Shown: in pieces, positions 1-9,166 of the stretch
How positions within the stretch are numbered: position 1 is the stretch's first letter
Layout: every line of letters begins with the position of its first letter
From: an uncultured Pelagibacteraceae bacterium
GTDB lineage: Bacteria; Pseudomonadota; Alphaproteobacteria; Pelagibacterales; Pelagibacteraceae
Assembly: GCA_902616645.1 (NCBI GenBank)
Contig: CACMTO010000008.1
Coordinates: forward strand, 1-39,231
Direction of reading: 5' to 3'
DNA length: 39,231 bases
The notes under the pieces: model-generated
Database searches by the model: none
The model's input: only the letters and a program-made list of their open reading frames with translations
What the model was told of the DNA's origin: nothing
Made by a program: the position numbers and the translations under genes

Positions 1-296
1 AACCAATCTATTAATTGTTTTCTATGTTGAGAGTTCTTCACTCCAATATCTACAGAATTGCCAGTAGTGTGAGGTCCATTAGGACCAGTTGATGATACCG
101 CAGCATTGTGCGTTGAACATCTAAATCCGCTATTAATTGAAAGAGGTCCGAGTTCATTTCGAGCCTCTTGGATTAGGTCTAGCATATCTGAATTTATTTT
201 TACTTTTTCGCATCCGCATTTGCATTTGAACTCATCAAGTTCGAAGTTCTTCCACTTTTCCTTCCACTCTGATTGTTCGCTTATGTAAGTTGACAT
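1..296 (-). CDS. Endolysin, peptidase M15 family (3' end cut off by window edge)
   Basis: Partial gene, the first 98 codons. The reading frame starts at the ATG at 296 and runs off the left edge. Visible motifs are a Cys pair in FKCKCGC near residue 24, a SGFRCSTHN segment, and HTTGNSVDIG, which fits the zinc-binding HxxGxxxD signature of M15 D-Ala-D-Ala carboxypeptidase-like endolysins. Such enzymes cut the peptide cross-links of peptidoglycan at the end of infection. It follows a holin-like gene and a small nuclease-like gene in the same orientation, which suits a lysis cassette. The start overlaps the preceding gene by 62 bases. The missing C-terminus should hold the remaining zinc ligand. 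Confidence 0.85.
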   Translation of the reverse strand, partial: MSTYISEQSEWKEKWKNFELDEFKCKCGCEKVKINSDMLDLIQEARNELGPLSINSGFRCSTHNAAVSSTGPNGPHTTGNSVDIGVKNSQHRKQLIDW

Positions 297-549
297 AAAT
301 AAATTTAACTCCTAATTTTATTTGTAATTCTGACCTTTCTCTTTTTCGATGATGTGCATCGTTATCTGTTTTCACATCAAAGAGATCTGTCTTTCCAGTT
401 TGAATATTAAGTCTAACTAAATCTATTGGTCCTATTCCACAAAAGTTAGTAAAGACAAAGTGATCGTCATCTATTAGATGTTGAGCAGCAAGTAGATGAG
501 CTTTAATTCCTCTATTATAGAACTGCATTAAATAAGACAAAGAGTTCAC
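235..549 (-). CDS. Small PD-(D/E)XK-like nuclease candidate
   Basis: A 104-residue protein between the holin-like gene and the M15 endolysin. The central part reads GPIDLVRLN followed about ten residues later by LFDVKT. This acidic residue plus D-x-K arrangement, with predicted strands on either side, resembles the core of the PD-(D/E)XK nuclease fold. Charged residues (HHRKRERSE) follow, then a final strand and a basic tail. Its start overlaps the holin-like gene by 35 bases and its end overlaps the endolysin start by 62 bases. A role in host DNA breakdown or genome processing is inference; it could also be a diverged non-catalytic member. Confidence 0.6.
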   Translation of the reverse strand: MNSLSYLMQFYNRGIKAHLLAAQHLIDDDHFVFTNFCGIGPIDLVRLNIQTGKTDLFDVKTDNDAHHRKRERSELQIKLGVKFIYVNLHKRTIRVEGKVEELRT

Positions 550-706
550 CTAATACAACAATACCAACTGCACCTAAGATATATAAAATTCTATCTACAT
601 CTTTCTTAATGTGCGCTAGATGGTTGTTTTCTAAGATGTCTAATTTTTGTTTAATTAGAGCAACGTCCTTATCCAATTTTCTAATTGTTTCGTCTGTTTC
701 AATCAT
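515..706 (-). CDS. Holin-like protein with coiled coil and one membrane segment
   Basis: A 63-residue protein. Residues 5-35 form a charged amphipathic helix (TIRKLDKDVALIKQKLDILE) and residues 40-62 form a single hydrophobic segment (ILYILGAVGIVVLGELFVLF). This is the layout of XhlA-type haemolysin/holin proteins. An in-frame ATG lies 51 bases further upstream, but the start at 706 is preferred: it has a GAGGT ribosome site a few bases before it and avoids overlap with the upstream gene, whose stop is at 708. It is followed by a nuclease-like gene and the endolysin, which supports a role in timing lysis. Confidence 0.7.
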   Translation of the reverse strand: MIETDETIRKLDKDVALIKQKLDILENNHLAHIKKDVDRILYILGAVGIVVLGELFVLFNAVL

Positions 707-707
707 A

Positions 708-1754
708 TTACCTCGCTGTACATGGAACATTATTGTCGCCAACCAAAGATTGACCAAAAGCCATATAAAAATATTGTTGACCAGATGAGTTATGTGCAGA
801 GTTTGTTCCTCTTACTTTGAAACCATTTGAAAGCAAATCTATCTCATCATTTAAAGAACCTTCGGTATTGGTTAAATTAGGATATAAAACTGACATAGCA
901 TCATCGTTATGTGGTTCTCTTTTATTATCAGTTATGTACCAATTTTCAGTTGTAGTAGTACACTTGAATAATAAGAAAGATGGACGAAATCCTGTATATA
1001 TAAATGGACCTGAACTTTGCCCAGTTCCAGTGTAACTACTAAATTTTGAAAAACCTTGAATTTCTTTAAAACAATAAGCTACATAATTTTTTGAACTAAC
1101 ATTAACCCAAGTACCACCACCACCTAAATTAAATACTGATGCTCCTATACTATAACCAGAGGAAGCATCGCTTTTTGAAGCAGTAGATTGCAATCTTAAA
1201 TAATCTTGCGAACCATCAATTGCTGTTGTGTGAAAATACCATTCGTTACCATTATCAGTTCTATCTTTAATTAAAACTATGTCTGGAGTTGATAAGCCAT
1301 GCCCAAAACTTGCTGCACTCCCAGTTCCAGCATAGGTTACAATGCTAAATCCAGCAGTGGTGTTTGCAGAAACAGTTGATGTTATACTTCCATCAGAGTT
1401 TGATGAGCCTGAGGAATTTGCAGCTTTCCAGTTCCATGCTACATAAGTATTAGTATTAGAGTTAATTTCAGCTTTATTTCCAAGAGAAAAACCATCACTA
1501 TCAAAAGAGGTAATAGTATAACTATTCGTTGCTTCCGCCTCTGTGTTATTACTTTGTAAATATTTTGTTACACCTCTAACTGCATCAATTAACATATGAC
1601 CATTTTCATTTGTGTTATTATTGTCTGCTCTTACCTTCGCCCAAGTGAAGTCAGGTCTAAATCCAACTCCAGTTATTGATTGTGTAGAGCCGTTTCCAGT
1701 ATAAGTAACTGAATTAAATTGATTTGTGTGTTTATTAATTGTTGTGTATGGCAT
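708..1754 (-). CDS. Tail/adhesin protein with three internal repeats
   Basis: A 348-residue protein, probably virion-exposed. It contains three diverged copies of one module, opening with VTYTGNGSTQSITGVGFRPD, then IVTYAGTGS with GLSTPDIVLIKDR, then SSYTGTGQSSGPFIYTGFRP. Each has an aromatic/Asp pattern after it. Modules with a YTGNG start and a GFRPDF(V/T)W core are frequent in marine phage tail proteins of unknown structure. It sits directly after another adhesin-like protein and the tail fibre, which points to a role in host recognition. No catalytic motif is visible. The ribosome site AGGAGGTC precedes the start. Confidence 0.72.
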   Translation of the reverse strand: MPYTTINKHTNQFNSVTYTGNGSTQSITGVGFRPDFTWAKVRADNNNTNENGHMLIDAVRGVTKYLQSNNTEAEATNSYTITSFDSDGFSLGNKAEINSNTNTYVAWNWKAANSSGSSNSDGSITSTVSANTTAGFSIVTYAGTGSAASFGHGLSTPDIVLIKDRTDNGNEWYFHTTAIDGSQDYLRLQSTASKSDASSGYSIGASVFNLGGGGTWVNVSSKNYVAYCFKEIQGFSKFSSYTGTGQSSGPFIYTGFRPSFLLFKCTTTTENWYITDNKREPHNDDAMSVLYPNLTNTEGSLNDEIDLLSNGFKVRGTNSAHNSSGQQYFYMAFGQSLVGDNNVPCTAR

Positions 1755-1762
1755 AAGACCTC

Positions 1763-3115
1763 CTATTCGTTAAATCCTTTGGTGCATATTGCGGTATAAT
1801 TTGCTGGGACATCGTACTCAAATATTCCAATTCCTGATGCGTTAGTGCCAGCACTTGAGACTGCTGTTGTTCCAAAATAACCGTTACCAAAGTTTGCTGA
1901 AAAAACTTTAGTTCCACCAGAGGCAATAGTTGAACAAGCTATGTAATAACTTTTGCCTGAGGTTATTGAAACTGCACCAGTTCCAGTTGATCCTGATGTT
2001 GGATCGCCAGAATTTTGATAAGTTCCATTTTTATGAAAATATAATTTATGATTATCCATATCTAAAGCTATGCCGATAATATCGCCGTCAGTATAAGTTG
2101 AGGCATTATAAACATCTGAAGCATTATATTCTCTTACTTTACCTAAAGAGCCATAAGAGTAACCTCCAGGATAAGCGTTTAAATTTTGTGAACTTGTACT
2201 AAATTGTGTTTTTGTTTGAAGAATACCAACTCCAGCATCTATACTACCAAAGCTTCCTGATACTGCTTTAAACTCCATATACCATTTACCAGAGCTTACA
2301 GCTAAAGTGGAAGCTGATACTTTGTAATTATCATTACTTGTACTTACCGTATTATTTCCATTCGAATATGAAGTAGTACTCCCATTAAAGTTTAAGTTAT
2401 TTAATGTAGCAAAAACATTGCTTGGACAATCTTCAGATTTTGTAAGCGTACCTGATGTTAAAGAAAAATCATTAGAATTAGCTGACTGGTCTGTAATTGT
2501 ATTGCCATCTTTTAAAATTGTAAAACCGTCTGTACCTGGAGTAAATGAAGGCGAAGTTTTTATTTTCCATTCACCAGTCGTTGCATCTGTTTCACCAAAA
2601 ACTGTTGGTTCATAGGCATAACCAGTTGAACAATGAAAGTGAGAAATAAGACCGTCAAAATTTCCAAAAGTATCAGTTTGACTTCTTAATGCTCTACCAA
2701 CTGTAAACGCACCATCCGAAGATAAAAATGTTGCTATTTGATATGAATTGCTTGATGGATTATTATTTAATGAAAAGTCTGTTTGTCTAACTCCATTAAT
2801 ATAAAGTCTGCTTCTATCTCCTTGCGTACTGTTATCACCGTCAACAATATAGTGAAAGTGATACCAATTTGAAGTATCTCTAAATTTTCTATTTGTTATT
2901 TGGTAATATTGAGAAGTTCCGCCACTATCTCTAAAATTAATAAGTAACGAATTGTCAGAGCTAAAATGACAAGTTGAAAGATTTGCAGTAGAATTACTGC
3001 CTCTTCTTCCAAACAAGCCCATCTCGCCTAAACTACTTCTTTTAAACCAAAAAGAAAAAGTTGCTTTAAGATAATAATTATTTCCAGGTGTTCTCGATAG
3101 ATATGTATTAGCCAT
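1763..3115 (-). CDS. Tail-associated adhesin with LamG-like and SPRY-like domains
   Basis: A 450-residue protein. The N-terminal half (about 1-190) has the features of a concanavalin A/LamG-like lectin fold: YLKATFSFWFKRS, NWYHFHYIVDG, RLYINGVRQTDF, and a closing segment like those in phage adhesins. The second half (about 265-425) resembles a SPRY domain, with SSGKWYMEF, GVGIL, DGDIIGIALDMDN and KLYFHKNGTY. The C-terminus GIFEYDVPANYTAICTKG is a closing module common in marine phage fibre proteins. The start codon shares bases with the stop of the upstream tail fibre, so the two are probably translated together. A role in carbohydrate or surface binding is inferred. Confidence 0.72.
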   Translation of the reverse strand: MANTYLSRTPGNNYYLKATFSFWFKRSSLGEMGLFGRRGSNSTANLSTCHFSSDNSLLINFRDSGGTSQYYQITNRKFRDTSNWYHFHYIVDGDNSTQGDRSRLYINGVRQTDFSLNNNPSSNSYQIATFLSSDGAFTVGRALRSQTDTFGNFDGLISHFHCSTGYAYEPTVFGETDATTGEWKIKTSPSFTPGTDGFTILKDGNTITDQSANSNDFSLTSGTLTKSEDCPSNVFATLNNLNFNGSTTSYSNGNNTVSTSNDNYKVSASTLAVSSGKWYMEFKAVSGSFGSIDAGVGILQTKTQFSTSSQNLNAYPGGYSYGSLGKVREYNASDVYNASTYTDGDIIGIALDMDNHKLYFHKNGTYQNSGDPTSGSTGTGAVSITSGKSYYIACSTIASGGTKVFSANFGNGYFGTTAVSSAGTNASGIGIFEYDVPANYTAICTKGFNE

Positions 3116-4974
3116 TAGTTAAATTGCGCTCCTCCAGTAGCTCCGAATGATGATGTTAAACTAAACGATCGATCCGCAGTTTGACCTTCAGCATCAGTAA
3201 TTCGTATTGTAAAGTTATAAGTTGTTGGTGTAACTGAGCTGCCGCCAAAATCTGAAGTGGTGATTGCACCAGTTGAAGAATTTAACGTGCAGTTTGCCTG
3301 AGACGCATTTGTTAAAACATTTGTCGTTTCAGAAAAAGCGATTGTACTATCAGACGATCCAGCGATCGTTGCGACTGTTCCTGAGAAATTCCCAGCTATA
3401 CTTCCAAGAGAACCAGCAGCCGTTGAGAAACTAGGAGCAGTAGAAGCAGTAAGAATGTTATTTGTTGACCTAGCTGCATTACCATCAGGATTTTCTATTC
3501 TTACAAAATAGTTACCTGATGCTAAAGTTACATTGACTGATAGAGTTGTTGCATTTGTAAAACTGACAGTATTAGAAGATGTTATTGCTCCAGTAGAGCC
3601 ATTAATAAATTCTACTATAGGTATTGAAACAAAGTTTGTTCCAGTAATATTAATCGTTGTAGCCGTAGCTGGTGCTATAGTTTGAGAAACATCTGCAACA
3701 GTTGGTTTAGTTTCTGAAATATTTGCAAAAGATAAAACTCCCGATCCATTTGTAACTAATGCTTGTCCATTTGATCCAGTGCTAGTTGGTAAAGTAAATG
3801 CAACATTACCAGCAAACGCAGAGTGTGCTGGTGCTTGAAGTGATACGTGATGAGTATTCTGTTCGCAATTAAATAATAATTTACCTGAATTTGTATTACC
3901 TTTTATCTCAACTGCTCCAGTACCGTTAGGAGCTAATACTAAATCTCTGTTTGAAACAGTGACTATCTCTTTATCGTTTGTATCTAAGTTTCCACCAAGT
4001 TGAGGTGTAGTATCACCAACTACTTCAAAGTTTGCAGATGCAGCAGCTTGCGATGCTGAAGCAGCAGCAGCCGTAGCAGAACTAGCAGCGTTCGTTGCAG
4101 ACGTACTTGCCTCCGATGCTTTGGTTGTTGCGGTAGAAGCAGACGATGATGCCGATGTAGCAGACGATGCAGCAGCCGTAGCTGAGCTTGCAGCGTTAGA
4201 AGCAGATGTTGATGCCTCTGAAGCTTTAGTCGTTGCAGTCGTAGCAGACGAAGCTGCAGCCGTTGCAGAGGACGCAGCATTAGTAGCTTGAGTGGTTGCC
4301 GTAGCTGCATCAACTATTAAAGTATATTTTGCTGAATTAGCGTTTGATGTAAGAGGTTGAGAACCTGAGGATGTATGAGCCTCTGTTACAATAAAAATAT
4401 TATTTGTAGAAGTATCTTTGACTAAATCTCTTACCGCATAAGCAGTAGAAGCTGCCCAGTTACCTCTAAAAGTTCCTAGTTCCTGAGTTACTGCTAACTC
4501 ACCTGAGCTATCAAAAGATAAAACTTTAGTTGCACGATCAGTAGCAGAGGTCGTAAACTCTGTACTTGTCATGGTGTTTGTTCTTGAAATTTTTATTGAT
4601 CTATCAACTTGTTCTTGTAATTCTTGGCTTATAGCAGTTAGTTTGTCGTAAGCTGTTTCAATATTATCAGCTGGCATTGGATCGTTTTCAATTAAATCCA
4701 AGCCTTGAGTTTGAGGTGTTGATCTTCTAAGTACAACAGTTTCAGTAGCAGTTGGTGTATTTCCAGTAGTGAAAGTTATAGATCCACCGTTTGCGTTTCC
4801 CACTCCAGCTACAGTGTAGTGAGTAGTCTTAGTTTTTACAGTTTCAGTTCCAGTAGATGATCTAATAATTACCTGGATCTCATCATCATCTGCTATTTTA
4901 AAAGTATAGTTAAACGAAGTAGTTGATCCGTTTCCGCTATAACTATTCTTGATCGTTGTTGTTGATATTGTCAT
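3115..4974 (-). CDS. Tail fibre protein, T7 gp17-like N-terminus
   Basis: A 619-residue protein. Residues 1-150 match the T7 tail-fibre attachment domain: SYSGNGSTTSFNYTFKI, a TTHYTV strand, VVLRRSTPQTQ, and an AYDKLTAISQELQEQVDRSIK helix. This domain docks the fibre on the tail tubular complex. Residues about 220-318 are an Ala/Ser/Thr-rich repeated stalk. Residues about 420-510 look like an IPT/TIG immunoglobulin-like domain (ITGTNFVSIPIVEFING). Residues about 511-612 look like a cadherin/He_PIG-type Ig fold (TYNFTIRITDAEGQTADRSF). Its start overlaps the upstream gene by 32 bases. It probably sets host range together with the two adhesin-like proteins downstream. Confidence 0.88.
   Translation of the reverse strand: MTISTTTIKNSYSGNGSTTSFNYTFKIADDDEIQVIIRSSTGTETVKTKTTHYTVAGVGNANGGSITFTTGNTPTATETVVLRRSTPQTQGLDLIENDPMPADNIETAYDKLTAISQELQEQVDRSIKISRTNTMTSTEFTTSATDRATKVLSFDSSGELAVTQELGTFRGNWAASTAYAVRDLVKDTSTNNIFIVTEAHTSSGSQPLTSNANSAKYTLIVDAATATTQATNAASSATAAASSATTATTKASEASTSASNAASSATAAASSATSASSSASTATTKASEASTSATNAASSATAAAASASQAAASANFEVVGDTTPQLGGNLDTNDKEIVTVSNRDLVLAPNGTGAVEIKGNTNSGKLLFNCEQNTHHVSLQAPAHSAFAGNVAFTLPTSTGSNGQALVTNGSGVLSFANISETKPTVADVSQTIAPATATTINITGTNFVSIPIVEFINGSTGAITSSNTVSFTNATTLSVNVTLASGNYFVRIENPDGNAARSTNNILTASTAPSFSTAAGSLGSIAGNFSGTVATIAGSSDSTIAFSETTNVLTNASQANCTLNSSTGAITTSDFGGSSVTPTTYNFTIRITDAEGQTADRSFSLTSSFGATGGAQFN
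4020..4313 (-). repeat. Repeats coding for the Ala/Ser/Thr-rich fibre stalk
   Basis: Imperfect repeats inside the tail-fibre gene. The unit codes for about 26-28 residues and contains NAASSATAAASSAT and TTKASEASTSA; roughly three copies are visible, with diverged edges. The low-complexity helix-forming composition suggests a trimeric coiled stalk whose length could vary by recombination. Confidence 0.75.
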
Positions 4975-7885
4975 TTATAAAACCTCGTTGAGAGTTGTTA
5001 ATTTTCTTTTGAGCCAGTTCTTCTGCTCTTGTTTTTATATCTTGAAAATAATTTATTTGATTACCTTGTCCGTCATCATAACCAACATCTGTAAGTAATC
5101 CTTCTTTTGCTGCCGATTTTGCTGCAGACCATTGAGCCTCTATCAATCCTTGTTTGATAGCTCGTCTTGTTTCATTCTTATAAAAATCTTCTTGAACTAA
5201 TTTTTTAAGATTATCGTTAAATATTAATCCAGTATTTTTTCTTAAAAATCTTTTTTCACCTGATTTTAAAGGAACACTAACTTGATTACCAAAAGTATCA
5301 TATTCATATGATATATAATTTCTTACTGGTGTTAGACTTGGAAAAACATTTTCTAATTCTGCATCAAGCTCATCTTTTTCATACTGATTGAAATAAAGAA
5401 ACTTATCGTACTTACGACCTCTTGCATCATAATCATTTTCAAGTTCACCTTCAGCAATATTTCTTTTAAAATATTCCTCCATCGATGTTGCAATTTTTTG
5501 ATGCTCATCGTTAAATAATTTACCAGTTTGTCTTGCAATGGTTGGAACGTAACTTGTTGCCATTTCTGATCCAACTTCTTTAAATGCTCTTCCTGCTCCT
5601 ATAAGACCACTACTTTGAAAACCTCTAGAAATTTTTCTAACATCGTCTGTTAGTTTTCCAGCACCAGCTAACATTGTGCTATCTGATAAGTTCTCACCAA
5701 TAGAAAATATAAATGCCATTGTGTAAGCAATCGCATCTTGAGCTATTTGCATCTTTTTACTGTTAGAAGGATCGTCTGGATCTATGTTGTTATAGATAGA
5801 ACCTTCAAGCATTGATAACATCTGTCCCATATTTGCAGAGTTAGCAAATAATTGAGCAACTGGATCAAAACCTCTAAAACTTACTTTTTGAAATTTATTA
5901 TCACCAATAGGTACATTTATTGAAAAAGTCTCTGACTTTATTGTTTTCTTTAATAAACTTTTAGCACCAGTTATTTTGCCTTCAGCTCCTCTAAGATCAG
6001 ATCCTTTTGTTACACCGTAATAACCAAGTGGTGCAGTTGCTAAATAAAAGGCAGAACCTAAAGCTAATTTTGCTCTTGCTTCAGCTGCTACTCTTCCACC
6101 TTGAGCGATTTTAGAATTATATCTAGTTAAAACCTGAGCAACTACTGGAGTTCTTTCTGCAACAAAGCCTGCAATATTAGTTGGTGTTCTAACAAACGGT
6201 AAATAATAATTTATCAACCAAGACCAAGGTCCTCTACTTGACGAATAATTTTTTACTGTTTGTCCAACTTTTGCTAAATCAAATAAATCACCTCTTTTAC
6301 CAAGTGGTGTTTGAAAAGTTACATACTGAGCTTTTTTATAAGCTGCATCCATTATTTCTTTAGTTGGATTAGCAACTCTGCCAGCAATAAATTCTGGTAT
6401 ATCAGCTTTTGCTAGTAAGCCTTTGTTATACATTTCCATACCTTCAGAAAATGACAACGCATAAACCTCTGATCTAAATTCTCTGTTTTTGAAATAATCG
6501 TCTGCTACTGTTAAAAATTTTGTAGGAAGATTGCCTAAAGTTGCATATTTACCAACAACATCAACGGTACTTGCTATACCACCTTTTTTTAATCCAAAAT
6601 TTTGAGCAGTAAATTGACCTAATCTTTGATCTATTTTAGAGCCACCTATTTTAAAAGCATTTCTCATAGACGCCATAATTTCTTTAGCCGCCATGTGTTG
6701 TCCCCAAGCTTTTGCAATATCTTCGTTAGGATCTATATAATTTGAACCTGAACCTCTATTAAGACCACCAAATATTTTTGATGCTAATTTTCTTTCTTGC
6801 ATCACTATTGCTTGAGTAATCCAGTTACCAGCAGTATTTCTAACGTGAGTTAAAGGATTAGATAAAATTGCATTTATAAAAACTTCAGCAATAGCGTTAG
6901 ATGCTTTTGTGCTAAAAGACATCAAACCAGTTTTTTCTATGGCTTTTAATTTAGCTGCATCGCCTGCTGGTGCTTGAACATATAATCTTGCAATACTTCT
7001 TATTTCATCAACTCCACCAAGCTCAACAATTAATTGATCTTTATTTAGATCATCAATGTTTCCACCAATGAAAGATTGTTTAGTTCTTGTTGGTATTCTA
7101 AATTGTTGTAAGGCTCTTGCGGTTTCTGTTTGAACACCTTTTAATACTTTCTGTATTTGAGCCATCAAAGCAAAATGTTGCCTAAATTTTAAAACATCGT
7201 CTGCAGTAGAATTGATTGGATCTTGAGCTTTGTTTGCTAAATATAATAATCTATTTTTACCACCTACTAGCATTTCTCTTATCGCTAGTATCTGTTCAGC
7301 GTTATAAGTTTCACCAGGTTTTTTATTTAGAACATCAACTAAAAAATCTGCACTATTTTGCAATTTTCCTGCAGCTGCTCTTGTTGTGCCTTTTGTTCTG
7401 ACACCTCTTTTTTGTTTATCAATTTGTTTAGAAGTAGATTTAGATATTGCATTTATTAATCTGTAAATATCATCATCGGTTTTTATATTCTTAATATTAA
7501 AATCTTTAAGAATGTTTGGACCAATTCTACTTTTTTCTAAACCCCAACTTTCTAAAAATTCTTTCTCTGTTTCTTTAGATACTTTTGGTTGCTTTGCTTT
7601 TATATTTTTTAAAACTGTTTCACTATCTGCAACTTCAACTTCTTTGTCATCTATCTTAACTTTTCTTTTTTTTACATTTTGTAAAAGTCTTTCAGGATTT
7701 TCTGCTTTTCCTGAAGTAACAAGTTTATCTACTTCTTTTAAAATTTCTGCTTGCTCAGGCTTGCTTTTCTCTAAGCTTTTTATTTTTTTTGCTTTGCTAG
7801 TTTCTTTAAACTCATCTATTTCTTTAAGAGCTTTCTTAGTTGTATCTTGAACTAATTTACTTTGTATAATTCTGTTTAAAACCAT
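4943..7885 (-). CDS. Large virion/ejection protein (980 aa), polyvalent-type
   Basis: The largest protein in the window. Its first 130 residues are highly charged (many Lys and Glu) and probably helical. A long middle and C-terminal part contains YYLPFVRTPTNI, an Ala-rich hydrophobic segment (AKLALGSAFYLATAPLGYYG) and FRGFDPVAQLFANSANMG. The PF(V/F)RTP-x-N motif followed by a membrane-like segment occurs in large phage-associated proteins that include polyvalent and internal virion proteins. Position between the internal virion genes and the tail fibre corresponds to T7 gp16, so a role in genome ejection is likely. I see no convincing lysozyme or transglycosylase active site, so the function is inferred from position and size. 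Confidence 0.7.
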   Translation of the reverse strand: MVLNRIIQSKLVQDTTKKALKEIDEFKETSKAKKIKSLEKSKPEQAEILKEVDKLVTSGKAENPERLLQNVKKRKVKIDDKEVEVADSETVLKNIKAKQPKVSKETEKEFLESWGLEKSRIGPNILKDFNIKNIKTDDDIYRLINAISKSTSKQIDKQKRGVRTKGTTRAAAGKLQNSADFLVDVLNKKPGETYNAEQILAIREMLVGGKNRLLYLANKAQDPINSTADDVLKFRQHFALMAQIQKVLKGVQTETARALQQFRIPTRTKQSFIGGNIDDLNKDQLIVELGGVDEIRSIARLYVQAPAGDAAKLKAIEKTGLMSFSTKASNAIAEVFINAILSNPLTHVRNTAGNWITQAIVMQERKLASKIFGGLNRGSGSNYIDPNEDIAKAWGQHMAAKEIMASMRNAFKIGGSKIDQRLGQFTAQNFGLKKGGIASTVDVVGKYATLGNLPTKFLTVADDYFKNREFRSEVYALSFSEGMEMYNKGLLAKADIPEFIAGRVANPTKEIMDAAYKKAQYVTFQTPLGKRGDLFDLAKVGQTVKNYSSSRGPWSWLINYYLPFVRTPTNIAGFVAERTPVVAQVLTRYNSKIAQGGRVAAEARAKLALGSAFYLATAPLGYYGVTKGSDLRGAEGKITGAKSLLKKTIKSETFSINVPIGDNKFQKVSFRGFDPVAQLFANSANMGQMLSMLEGSIYNNIDPDDPSNSKKMQIAQDAIAYTMAFIFSIGENLSDSTMLAGAGKLTDDVRKISRGFQSSGLIGAGRAFKEVGSEMATSYVPTIARQTGKLFNDEHQKIATSMEEYFKRNIAEGELENDYDARGRKYDKFLYFNQYEKDELDAELENVFPSLTPVRNYISYEYDTFGNQVSVPLKSGEKRFLRKNTGLIFNDNLKKLVQEDFYKNETRRAIKQGLIEAQWSAAKSAAKEGLLTDVGYDDGQGNQINYFQDIKTRAEELAQKKINNSQRGFINDNINNNDQE

Positions 7886-7984
7886 TTATGAAAATACCTT
7901 TGTTGTGAAAAACAAATATCTGAGGATATTTATTTATTACTATTTTTCTGTTTAATCTGAAATAATATTGTTTTGTATATTGTC

Positions 7985-9166
7985 TTATCCTTTTGGATCT
8001 AAATCGTAATCATCAGGATAGTTTGTTTCAATACCTTTAGACCTTAAAAACTCACCTGATATTCTTGCAGCTTCATTTGTCGCTTTAATAGCCTCAGGTG
8101 ATAAATTAGGTCTTTTCAACAATTCTTTTATTTCTTTACTTGAACCAGTGTACTCACCAGTCTCAATATTATAACGATCATTGTTAGTAATCATTAAAGC
8201 TTTTCCTAATTCTATGCCTTTGTCTTTAGATAGTTTCTCTGCTGCTTTCCTTCTATTATCTGTCTCGGTTGGACTAAAATCTTTTTCCCCAGCACTTGCT
8301 CTATCTGCTACTCCAGCTACTACTGCCGTTGCAGCTCCAGTTGTTACAGTTTGTTGATTGATAAAAGCTGGTATATTTTGCTTAATCATTTTAAATACTT
8401 TGATTAATCTATCACCAGCACTTGCCCAAGCAGTACCTTCAAAAGTAGTTGCAACTAACTCAGCAACCTCACTCTCAGGTGTATCTTCTAAAATATTTAA
8501 CAATTCATTTGTTCTATTAATAACCTGACTGTCTATGATAATATTTGCTTTTGCTTCATCGTCACCACTTGTAAGACCGTAAGCTAATCCAAACGATAAA
8601 GGAGTTGCAATAAAACTAGGCAACCCAGTTTTTTTAAGCATTTTGTTAATTGGAACTGCAGCTGCAATATCTATACCAATATCAGCCATCAGATCCGTAA
8701 CTCCATTTACATCATTATCTTTTCTGTACTGCTCTATATTTTTAACAAAATTTTCAGTTCTTTTATTTATAAGTTTAGCAAAAGATGTTGTTGCTTTTGA
8801 AAATTCATCTGCTTTTTCTGTACCTCTAAATAATAAATTTGATCCAGCTCCAACTAATTGAACAGCATTATTACCTACATTAGCCAAACTTTCTGCAGTT
8901 GATGTAACAGCTGCCTCAGGTAAATCTTTAAAAAAATCTAAAAATGCTGCTGAATATTTATTCTGCTCTTCTTGATCTTGTACTTTTCTTACTGGACCAA
9001 CACCTTCTACTTTAGGCTCACCTAAATATTCAAAAGGATCTACTTCATTTTCTCTAAATCTTGCAAGTATTGGTGATGCGTATTTCTCTTCTTCTTCTTT
9101 GATTGGTAAAAACAAATCATTTACAACATCAAAACTTTCGTATTGTTCTAATTCTTTTTCAGCCAT
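7985..9166 (-). CDS. Putative internal virion protein with hydrophobic Ala/Gly-rich segments
   Basis: A 393-residue protein that I cannot assign to a named family. The N-terminus is acidic (DLFLPIKEEEEKYASP). Residues about 155-200 form a hydrophobic stretch (GIDIAAAVPINKML, then IATPLSFGLAYGLTSG), and residues about 270-290 another (TGAATAVVAGVADRA). The C-terminus is charged and helical. It lies between two large proteins of the ejection block; its start codon overlaps the stop of the 544-residue protein. Hydrophobic helices in a soluble-looking protein suit a component that enters or crosses the envelope during DNA ejection. That role is inference. A 99-base gap follows it. Confidence 0.6.
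   Translation of the reverse strand: MAEKELEQYESFDVVNDLFLPIKEEEEKYASPILARFRENEVDPFEYLGEPKVEGVGPVRKVQDQEEQNKYSAAFLDFFKDLPEAAVTSTAESLANVGNNAVQLVGAGSNLLFRGTEKADEFSKATTSFAKLINKRTENFVKNIEQYRKDNDVNGVTDLMADIGIDIAAAVPINKMLKKTGLPSFIATPLSFGLAYGLTSGDDEAKANIIIDSQVINRTNELLNILEDTPESEVAELVATTFEGTAWASAGDRLIKVFKMIKQNIPAFINQQTVTTGAATAVVAGVADRASAGEKDFSPTETDNRRKAAEKLSKDKGIELGKALMITNNDRYNIETGEYTGSSKEIKELLKRPNLSPEAIKATNEAARISGEFLRSKGIETNYPDDYDLDPKG

Noticed and set aside
4020..4313. Open frame of 97 residues made almost only of Leu, Arg, Gln and His
   Set aside because: It is the shifted frame of the Ala/Ser/Thr repeat in the tail fibre gene.
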